38,230 bases of DNA. It comes from DATKIY01 sp035543875. Its GTDB lineage: Bacteria > Actinomycetota > Actinomycetes > JAHEKZ01. Of this stretch, positions 32,342-38,230 are shown piece by piece. The position numbers and the translations under genes are program-made. Positions within the stretch are counted from its first letter, which is position 1. Each line of letters opens with the position of its first letter. The notes under the pieces are model-generated. The model worked only from the letters and a program-made list of their open reading frames with translations. It had not been told where the DNA came from and ran no database searches. The stretch is from positions 1 to 38,230 of the forward strand of contig DATKIY010000033.1 in the NCBI GenBank assembly GCA_035543875.1, read 5' to 3'.

Positions 32342-33034
32342 TCACGCGTTCGGAGGACTAAGGACAGCAAACTGGTCAGTCACTTCGATCGCGCGGTGAC
32401 GGAACCGGTAACGAGTGGCCGGTCGCCCGCCTGATCTGCCAGGGGCAGCGACCTCGCCGGTCTGCTCGATCTGCTCTCGTCTGAGCAGGATGCGTTTGAG
32501 GTTGGTGCCTGACACCTCGTGACCAAGTGCGCCTTGGTAGACCTCTTGCAGCTCAGTGACGGTGAAGGTTCGCGGTGCCAGCGCGAACCCCACGTTGGTG
32601 TACGACAGCTTGGCGCGAAGCCGTTGTTGTCCCGACAACGCAATGGACCGATGGTCGAACGCCATGGGCGGCAGGTGGTCAAGCGGGTGCCACTCCGTGT
32701 CGGTGGGCAGTGCTGAGCCGAGGTCGGTCGGCACCAGACCCAGATAGGCGGTCGCCAGCACCCGACCCCGTGGGTCTCGATCCAGGTCGCTGCGGGTTTC
32801 AAGCTGCTCAAGGTGTGCCAGCTCCTGGACGTCGACCTTGTCGGCCAACTGACGAGCGATTGACTCGCCCAGTGATTCGTCATCTCGCAGGGGTCCACCC
32901 GGCAACGCCCATAACCCGGCCTCCGGTGACTGGCCGCGCTGCCAAAGCAGTACCTGGAGCTGGCCGCGGCGTACCTGTAGCACCACGGCAAGCACGTCGT
33001 GCTCGGCAGCCGTTGACCCGGGGATACGCTTCAC
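32342..33034 (-). CDS. nrtR: NrtR-type regulator of NAD biosynthesis (Nudix-like domain plus winged helix)
   Basis: A 230-residue protein with an N-terminal Nudix fold (about 10-145) and a C-terminal winged-helix domain (about 150-225: ALAPRTFTVTELQEVYQGALGHEVSGTNLKRILL), the NrtR architecture. The Nudix box is degenerate: the catalytic RExxEE becomes Arg61-Gln-Leu-Ala-Asp-Lys66, so it probably binds an NAD-derived ligand such as ADP-ribose without hydrolysing it. It diverges from nadA-nadB-nadC, and a candidate operator lies between. Known NrtR proteins repress NAD genes and release DNA on ligand binding. GTG start. Mycobacterium tuberculosis has a similar Nudix gene (Rv1593c) beside nadA. 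Confidence 0.88.
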   Translation of the reverse strand: MKRIPGSTAAEHDVLAVVLQVRRGQLQVLLWQRGQSPEAGLWALPGGPLRDDESLGESIARQLADKVDVQELAHLEQLETRSDLDRDPRGRVLATAYLGLVPTDLGSALPTDTEWHPLDHLPPMAFDHRSIALSGQQRLRAKLSYTNVGFALAPRTFTVTELQEVYQGALGHEVSGTNLKRILLRREQIEQTGEVAAPGRSGGRPATRYRFRHRAIEVTDQFAVLSPPNA

Positions 33035-33066
33035 GGTTCTTCGATGGTAGCGTGATTCCAGCGGTT

Positions 33067-33083
33067 TTTGTCTCTAAGGCAAA
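33067..33083. promoter_or_regulatory. Candidate NrtR operator in the nrtR-nadA intergenic region
   Basis: TTTGTCTCTAAGGCAAA is an imperfect palindrome (TTTG.CT...AG.CAAA, 17 bases). It is centred in the 91-base gap between the divergent nrtR and nadA genes, about 33 bases before the nrtR start and 43 before the nadA start, where one repressor dimer could control both. The dyad is seen directly; NrtR binding is inferred from position. Confidence 0.5.
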
Positions 33084-33125
33084 TACTGCTGCTGAGTCCA
33101 TCTAGCAGGTTTTCGAGAGGACGGG

Positions 33126-34100
33126 TTGGCCATGACGACCGACTCGGTGTCGTTTGACGAAGTTCGCCAGCTTGCGGCCGAACGTGACGCGTTGATTTTG
33201 GCGCACAACTACCAGGTGCCAGCGATCCAAGACGTCGCGCACCACGTCGGAGACTCGCTGCAGCTGGCGCGTCTTGCTGCCGCGAGTACCGCCAGCACGA
33301 TCGTGCTGTGCGGGGTCCACTTCATGGCCGAAACCGCCAAGCTGCTCGCCCCGGATCGGACCGTGCTGATTCCCGACCTGGGTGCTGGCTGCTCACTCGC
33401 GGACACGATCACAGCCGACCAGCTGCGTGAATGGAAAGCTGAACACCCGGGAGCGGTGGTGGTCTCCTACGTCAACACCTCTGCCGCGGTGAAAGCAGAG
33501 ACTGACATCTGCTGCACGTCGTCCAACGCTGTCGATGTCGTCCAGTCAATTGATCCGGACCGGGAGGTCTTGTTCCTACCCGACCAGTTCTTGGGAGCTC
33601 ACGTCAAGCGCATCACCAAGCGAGAAAACCTGTTGATCTGGATGGGCGAGTGTCACGTTCACGCTGCGATCACCGGTGATGACCTGGCGGCCAAGGTGAA
33701 CGAGGACCCAGAGGCGCAGCTGCTGATTCATCCTGAGTGTGGCTGTGCTACTTCGGCGTTGTTCCTCGCCAGTGAAGGCGTTGTGCCCGCAGAACGCACT
33801 CACATATTGTCGACCGGCGGAATGTTGACCAAGGCTCGGCAGCTGGGCGACTCAAGAGTGTTGGTGGCTACCGAGACCGGAATGCTCCATCAGCTCCGCA
33901 AGGCCAACCCCGCCGCGCAGTTCGAGCCGGTCAACGCGAAAGCGGAGTGCCGATACATGAAGATGATTACGCCGGAGAAGTTGGTTCGGTCGTTGCGCGA
34001 AGGCACGTTTGAAGTCGAGGTCGACGAAGAGATCGCCGAAAAAGCTCGCTTAGCTGTCGAGCGGATGGTGCAACTCGGCGGAACTCCTGTGCCCGTATGA
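33126..34100 (+). CDS. nadA: Quinolinate synthase
   Basis: A 324-residue [4Fe-4S] enzyme that condenses iminoaspartate with dihydroxyacetone phosphate to quinolinate, the second step of de novo NAD synthesis. The three conserved cluster cysteine regions are visible in LCGVHFMAETAKLL, HPECGCATSALF and NAKAECRYMKMITPEKL. LILAHNYQVPAIQD, DLGAGCSLAD and VATETGMLHQLRK are typical. TTG at 33126 is given as the start because GAGAGG lies five bases upstream; ATG at 33132 would be two residues shorter, with an 11-base spacing. First gene of the nadABC operon; its stop overlaps nadB by four bases. Confidence 0.95.
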   Translation: MAMTTDSVSFDEVRQLAAERDALILAHNYQVPAIQDVAHHVGDSLQLARLAAASTASTIVLCGVHFMAETAKLLAPDRTVLIPDLGAGCSLADTITADQLREWKAEHPGAVVVSYVNTSAAVKAETDICCTSSNAVDVVQSIDPDREVLFLPDQFLGAHVKRITKRENLLIWMGECHVHAAITGDDLAAKVNEDPEAQLLIHPECGCATSALFLASEGVVPAERTHILSTGGMLTKARQLGDSRVLVATETGMLHQLRKANPAAQFEPVNAKAECRYMKMITPEKLVRSLREGTFEVEVDEEIAEKARLAVERMVQLGGTPVPV

Positions 34101-35731
34101 GCGAACCGCCCGGTCGACTGCAATGGACCGTCGAACGCGAGGAGAGCTGCGACGTTGTCGTGGTCGGCTCGGGCGCGGCTGGAGCCAGCGCCGCGCTGGA
34201 AGCGGCCGCTGCTGGTCGAGCCGTCCTGGTCGTTACCAAAGGACATCTTGGCTCGGGGTCCACCGAATGGGCACAAGGCGGGTTGGCCGCCGTGCTGGAT
34301 GCCAGCGTTGACTCAGTACGAGAACATGCCGCTGACACCGTGACGGCCGGCGCAGGACTGAGCGACGCTGCAGTGGTGGACGCTCTCGTTTCTGAGGCGC
34401 CCGACGCGGTTCGCGACTTGCAGTCGATGGGCGCAATGTTCGACCGCGATGGATCCGGCCAGCTGCAACTCGCGCGCGAGGGTGGCCACGGCCATGCTCG
34501 GATTGTGCACGCCGGTGGTGATGCCACAGGTGTCGAAGTACAACGAACACTTGATGCGGCGCTTCGTCGGTCGTCCGCGACGGTTCGCGAACGTTGCGTT
34601 GCGCTCGACATCATCCACGACGACGCCGGTGGGGTTGCGGGCTTGGTAGTGGGGACCGTGGCTGCCGATGGCGCGCTAGTCGATCTGACGTTGGTCCGCT
34701 CGTCAGCCGTCGTCGTAGCAACTGGCGGTATGGGTCAGGCTTACGCCAGCACGACGAACCCCAAGGAAGCCACTGGTGACGGTCTGGCACTTGCGTTGCG
34801 CTCTGGCGCGGTCGTGGCTGACGTTGAGTTCGTACAGTTTCACCCCACTGCCTTTTGGCGTCCCGGCGGCCAGGTGGGCCAGCGGTTGTTGGTCTCTGAA
34901 GCTGTCCGGGGTGAAGGTGCGGTTCTCATCGACGCCGCTGGGCGACGCGTCATGGCGGGTGTTCATCCGCTGGCAGATCTGGCGCCGCGCGATGTTGTCG
35001 CGACGGCGATCGCCATGCGACTGCGCGAGGCACCCGGCGGGGTCGACGACCACGTCTTTCTCGATGCGACATCGATCGGTCCGAGTCTTGAGCAACGGTT
35101 TCCCACCATCGTCCGGGCCTGTAGGGAGGCCGGGATCGACCCGGTTCAGGAACCGATCCCGGTGGCGCCGGCTGCCCACTTCGCCTGTGGCGGAGTCCGC
35201 GCAGATCTTTCAGGGCGAACGTCGGTCACGGGACTGTTCGCGGTCGGCGAGGTTGCAGCGACTGGCGTCCACGGGGCCAACCGGCTTGCCTCCAACGGGG
35301 TGACCGAGGGCTTGGTGGCTGGGCGCAGGGTTGGCGCGGCGTTAGGTGCCAGCCTGCCGCCGCTTTCTGGCGCAGTCCCTTCAGATTTGTCCGATCTTTG
35401 GATCGATCCTGCGGGCCGGCTTGAGCGCGCAGCCGCCATGAGTCGATGGGTGGGGCCGTTACGAGACCCAGATGGACTGAGGGTCATGAGCGCGATGCTC
35501 GACAGTGCTGCAACTGTTGCCGGAGCACCCACTCTTTCGCTTCTTGAGTCCACCAATCTGCATACGGTCTCAGGTTTGATTGTGGGGGCGGCGCTGTTGC
35601 GTAGTGAAAGTCGCGGCTGTCATCGCAGGCTAGATGCACCAGAGAGCTCACCGCAGTGGGTAGGCAGGATTGAGCAGTGGCTGAGTAAGGGTCTGCACAT
35701 GACGTTCGTGCCTGACGAGGCAGCCGCGTAG
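34097..35731 (+). CDS. nadB: L-aspartate oxidase
   Basis: A 544-residue flavoprotein that oxidises L-aspartate to iminoaspartate, the substrate of NadA. The N-terminal FAD motif is CDVVVVGSGAAGASAALEAA, followed by GSGSTEWAQGGLAA. Other family segments are FVQFHPTAFW, SEAVRGEGAVLID and HFACGGVRADLSGRTSVTGLFAVGE with ANRLASNGVTEGLV. It resembles succinate dehydrogenase flavoproteins, but the gene context fixes the assignment. It starts in an ATGA overlap with nadA and ends one base into nadC. Length is normal for the family. Confidence 0.95.
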   Translation: MSEPPGRLQWTVEREESCDVVVVGSGAAGASAALEAAAAGRAVLVVTKGHLGSGSTEWAQGGLAAVLDASVDSVREHAADTVTAGAGLSDAAVVDALVSEAPDAVRDLQSMGAMFDRDGSGQLQLAREGGHGHARIVHAGGDATGVEVQRTLDAALRRSSATVRERCVALDIIHDDAGGVAGLVVGTVAADGALVDLTLVRSSAVVVATGGMGQAYASTTNPKEATGDGLALALRSGAVVADVEFVQFHPTAFWRPGGQVGQRLLVSEAVRGEGAVLIDAAGRRVMAGVHPLADLAPRDVVATAIAMRLREAPGGVDDHVFLDATSIGPSLEQRFPTIVRACREAGIDPVQEPIPVAPAAHFACGGVRADLSGRTSVTGLFAVGEVAATGVHGANRLASNGVTEGLVAGRRVGAALGASLPPLSGAVPSDLSDLWIDPAGRLERAAAMSRWVGPLRDPDGLRVMSAMLDSAATVAGAPTLSLLESTNLHTVSGLIVGAALLRSESRGCHRRLDAPESSPQWVGRIEQWLSKGLHMTFVPDEAAA

Positions 35732-36630
35732 TGCCGCTGTCCGAAGCAACTGTTGCTGGTTTGGAGGCTGCTGGACTGAGCCCGAGCTCGATGGCTGATC
35801 TCGTAAAGCGCGCCCTCGACGAGGACCTGGCTTATGGTCCTGACGCGACCACAGCGGCAACCGTTCCGACCGACCAACGCGTTCGAGCGGCGTTCGCCAG
35901 TCGACAACCAGGCATTGTCGCGGGACTTGGTCTCGTTGCGGTGACACTTGACGTGGTAGTTGGCGCGGATCGATGGAGCGTTGTGTCCGCTGCGACCGAT
36001 GGACAGCGCGTCGAGCGCAGCGATGTCGTGCTGGCGTTGGAGGCGCCTACCGCCGGTCTGCTCACCGCTGAACGCACAGCCCTGAACTTTCTCGGTCACG
36101 TGTCTGGGGTCGCGACCTTGACCTCCAAGTGGGTTGATGCCGTTTCCGGGACAAAAGTGATGGTTCGGGATACGAGGAAGACCATCCCCGGCCTGCGGGT
36201 CCTCGACAAGTACGCGGTGCGGTGTGGTGGAGGCGTCAATCACCGCATGGGACTCGGTGATGCGGCACTCATCAAGGACAACCATGTGGTGGCGGCTGGC
36301 GGTATCGCCCAGGCCGTGGCTGCCGTCCGCTCGATGTTTCCCGACCTGCCGTTGGAGGTCGAGTGCGATTCGCTGGAGCAGGTAAAGGCGGCTGTCGATG
36401 CGGATGTGTCCCTGGTCCTGCTCGACAACATGTCGGTCGACCAGTTGCGCGAAGCCGTGCAATGGGTTCGCTCAACGTCCAAGTCGGTTCAGCTCGAGGC
36501 CAGCGGAGGGCTCAGCCTTGGGTCAGTACGACCGGTTGCCGAGACTGGTGTCGACTTCGTTGCCGTCGGCGCATTGACGCATTCGGCTCCTGTGCTGGAC
36601 CTCGGCCTTGATGTGCTGGCCGTTGTCTGA
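35731..36630 (+). CDS. nadC: Nicotinate-nucleotide pyrophosphorylase (carboxylating)
   Basis: A 299-residue quinolinate phosphoribosyltransferase that makes nicotinate mononucleotide from quinolinate and PRPP. Signatures are RTALNFLGHVSGVATLT, VMVRDTRKTIPGLRVLDKYAVRCGGG, HRMGLGDAALIKDNH and the C-terminal barrel motifs LEVECDSLEQVKAAVDA, LVLLDNMS and LEASGGLSLG. GTG start in a one-base overlap with the nadB stop (TAGTG), so all three nad genes are translationally coupled. The unit is likely controlled from the nrtR-nadA gap. Confidence 0.95.
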   Translation: MPLSEATVAGLEAAGLSPSSMADLVKRALDEDLAYGPDATTAATVPTDQRVRAAFASRQPGIVAGLGLVAVTLDVVVGADRWSVVSAATDGQRVERSDVVLALEAPTAGLLTAERTALNFLGHVSGVATLTSKWVDAVSGTKVMVRDTRKTIPGLRVLDKYAVRCGGGVNHRMGLGDAALIKDNHVVAAGGIAQAVAAVRSMFPDLPLEVECDSLEQVKAAVDADVSLVLLDNMSVDQLREAVQWVRSTSKSVQLEASGGLSLGSVRPVAETGVDFVAVGALTHSAPVLDLGLDVLAVV

Positions 36631-36661
36631 TGCGTTGCGAAAGGCACGACCGACCCACGGA

Positions 36662-36667
36662 TAGAGT
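36662..36667 (+). promoter_or_regulatory. -10 box TAGAGT for purK-purE
   Basis: TAGAGT ends exactly six bases before the GTG at 36674 in the 43-base gap after nadC. This predicts a leaderless purK-purE transcript separate from the nad operon. Confidence 0.45.
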
Positions 36668-36673
36668 CTGCGA

Positions 36674-37831
36674 GTGACGAAGTCTGGCAGCGACTTTCCC
36701 GTCGTGGGCGTGGTCGGGGGCGGACAGCTGGCCCGAATGATGCAGCAGCCGGCCATCGCGCTTGGTGTTCAGCTGCACGTCCTCGCAGACTCGCGAAACG
36801 ACAGTGCGTCGCAGGTGGTTCACGACGTGTCGGTGGGTGACTATCGCGACCTCGACACTTTGCGACGGTTCGCCGACAACTGCGACGTCCTCACGTTCGA
36901 CCACGAACACGTCCCCACCGACCACCTTCACGCGTTGGTCGACGCCGGCGTCACGGTCCGCCCCGGCCCGGATGCGTTGGTCTTCGCCCAAGACAAAGGC
37001 TTGATGCGCGATCGACTTGCGGTGCTCGGCTCGCCCGTCCCGCTGTGGCGCCACGTGCACTCAGCGGACGACGTCGCGTCATTCGCCACCGATGTTGGTG
37101 GTTGGCCGGTCGTGATTAAGGCGACGCGCGGAGGCTACGACGGTAAGGGCGTCTGGGTGGTCAAAGACAGCGGCGGCGCCGCCGAGGTCTTGTCGCATGC
37201 GCAGGTGCCGGGCTTCTTGGTTGAGCAGCTGGTGCCGTTCACGCGCGAGTTGTCTGCCATGGTGGCGCGCAGCCCTTCCGGTCAAGCGGTTGCCTATCCG
37301 GTTGTCGAAACCCTTCAGGTCAAGGGAATCTGCCGCGAGGTGTATGCCCCAGCGCCGGGGATCAGCGAAGACCACGCGGTCGAGGCGCAGCAGGCAGCGC
37401 TTCGCATCGCTGGCGAGCTTGGTGTGGTCGGCATGCTGGCGGTGGAGATGTTCGACACTCCGGACGGAGTGATGGTGAACGAACTGGCGATGCGGCCGCA
37501 CAACTCAGGTCACTGGGGCATGGACGGGGCTGTCACCAGCCAGTTTGAGAACCATCTGCGGGCGGTCTTGGACCTGCCCCTCGGGGATCCGACAGCGCTG
37601 GCGCCGTTTACCGTCATGGTCAATATCTTGGGCGGAGACCTACCTGATCTGTATCCGGCTTATCTTCACTGCATGGCGCGTGACCCAGGACTGAAGATTC
37701 ATGTCTACGGTAAGACGGTGAAACCGGGTCGAAAGGTAGGTCACGTCAATGTTGTCGGCGACGATGTCGACAGTCTGGTTGAACGCGCCCGTCACGCGGC
37801 GGCGTATCTGAGAGGCGACATCGATGAGTGA
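36674..37831 (+). CDS. purK: 5-(carboxyamino)imidazole ribonucleotide synthase
   Basis: A 385-residue ATP-grasp enzyme that makes N5-CAIR from AIR, ATP and bicarbonate in purine synthesis. The start region VVGVVGGGQLARMMQQPAIALG, the segment LTFDHEHVP, the ATP-grasp motif VVIKATRGGYDGKGVWVV and the metal-binding MLAVEMFDTPDGVMVNELAMRPHNSGHW are typical. GTG start with a TAnnnT box six bases upstream and no Shine-Dalgarno sequence. It overlaps purE by eight bases. In mycobacteria purK and purE are also paired next to gtrA and fadE25, but here the nad operon intervenes. Confidence 0.95.
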   Translation: MTKSGSDFPVVGVVGGGQLARMMQQPAIALGVQLHVLADSRNDSASQVVHDVSVGDYRDLDTLRRFADNCDVLTFDHEHVPTDHLHALVDAGVTVRPGPDALVFAQDKGLMRDRLAVLGSPVPLWRHVHSADDVASFATDVGGWPVVIKATRGGYDGKGVWVVKDSGGAAEVLSHAQVPGFLVEQLVPFTRELSAMVARSPSGQAVAYPVVETLQVKGICREVYAPAPGISEDHAVEAQQAALRIAGELGVVGMLAVEMFDTPDGVMVNELAMRPHNSGHWGMDGAVTSQFENHLRAVLDLPLGDPTALAPFTVMVNILGGDLPDLYPAYLHCMARDPGLKIHVYGKTVKPGRKVGHVNVVGDDVDSLVERARHAAAYLRGDIDE

Positions 37832-38230
37832 GACTCCACTGGTTTCAGTTGTCATGGGCAGCGACTCTGACTGGCCGGTGATGGAACAGGCCGTTGAGGC
37901 GCTCGATGAGTTCGACGTTGCGTGCGAGGTCGACGTCGTGTCAGCGCATCGCACGCCTCACGCCATGCTTGAGTTCGGCACCAATGCAGCCGACCGCGGC
38001 GTCCGCGTCATCATTGCCGGCGCTGGGGGGGCCGCACATCTTCCAGGCATGCTTGCCTCCGCGACTCCACTTCCGGTGATCGGTGTGCCGGTGCCGTTGA
38101 AGTACCTGGATGGGATGGACTCACTGCTGTCGATCGCGCAGATGCCGGGGGGAGTTCCGGTCGCCACGGTTGCGATCGGCAATGCGCGCAACGCGGGGCT
38201 GCTTGCCGTCCGGATCCTGGCCGTCGGCGA
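37824..38230 (+). CDS. purE: N5-CAIR mutase, truncated by the window end
   Basis: Only the first 135 codons are present. The ATG at 37824 lies within the last codons of purK. The protein reads MSETPLVSVVMGSDSDWPVM, with the PurE signature GSDSDWP, followed by VSAHRTPHAMLEF, IAGAGGAAHLPGMLA and the start of MPGGVPVATVAIGNARNAGLLAVRILA. PurE converts N5-CAIR to CAIR, directly after PurK. The frame is intact to the window edge. Confidence 0.95.
   Translation, partial: MSETPLVSVVMGSDSDWPVMEQAVEALDEFDVACEVDVVSAHRTPHAMLEFGTNAADRGVRVIIAGAGGAAHLPGMLASATPLPVIGVPVPLKYLDGMDSLLSIAQMPGGVPVATVAIGNARNAGLLAVRILAVG

Noticed and set aside
1..38230. tRNA or rRNA genes, CRISPR arrays, transposases, integrases or attachment sites
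   Set aside because: None could be seen on either strand. The GGDEF cluster carries no flanking mobility gene or direct repeat that would prove transfer.

Overview
The window is chromosomal DNA from a high-GC actinobacterium, by eye roughly 60 % G+C. It is tightly packed, with many GTG starts, 1-4 base gene overlaps and no RNA gene, insertion sequence, prophage or CRISPR array that I can see. From remembered Mycobacterium tuberculosis gene order, several blocks are shared: mprA-mprB-pepD, lpdA beside a gamma-glutamylcyclotransferase and an amidohydrolase, accA3 / maf-accE5-accD5 / birA / PH-domain protein / gtrA / fadE25 / purK-purE, and nrtR-nadABC. This points to a relative of the Mycobacteriales/Frankiales group. 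I cannot name the genus.

Layout. 1-9.2 kb: the tail of a class III aminotransferase, a histidine phosphatase, the envelope-stress operon mprA-mprB-htrA (minus strand) with a candidate MprA box before htrA, a small unknown gene, a methyltransferase, a methylmalonyl-CoA mutase large subunit without its B12 domain, an M20 amidohydrolase and a small unknown gene. 9.2-14.7 kb: a GNAT acetyltransferase, gamma-glutamylcyclotransferase, the quinone reductase LpdA, an amidase and a flavin amine oxidase. 14.7-20.5 kb: acyl-CoA carboxylase genes (accA3, accE5, accD5), maf and a phytoene-desaturase-like flavoprotein. 20.6-30.6 kb: a 10-kb run of plus-strand genes holding three tandem GGDEF proteins, a second carboxyltransferase with an epsilon-like partner, birA, a PH-domain membrane protein and a fourth GGDEF protein. 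30.6-38.2 kb: gtrA, an acyl-CoA dehydrogenase, the NAD regulator nrtR, nadA-nadB-nadC, purK and a truncated purE.

The feature most worth attention is the set of four paralogous proteins with the order GAF-like, GGDEF, conserved 'GWW' C-terminal domain. They are inserted into and around the divergent accD5/birA locus that lies adjacent in mycobacteria. All keep the GGDEF catalytic core, all lack an in-register RxxD inhibitory site, and all share a C-terminal domain I cannot assign. They may link cyclic-di-GMP signalling to acyl-CoA carboxylation and biotin loading, or they may be a lineage-specific tandem expansion that merely lies there.

Regulatory reading: at least six genes have a TAnnnT hexamer ending 6-7 bases before the start codon, as expected for leaderless mRNAs. 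Others have strong Shine-Dalgarno sequences. No intergenic gap exceeds 300 bases.
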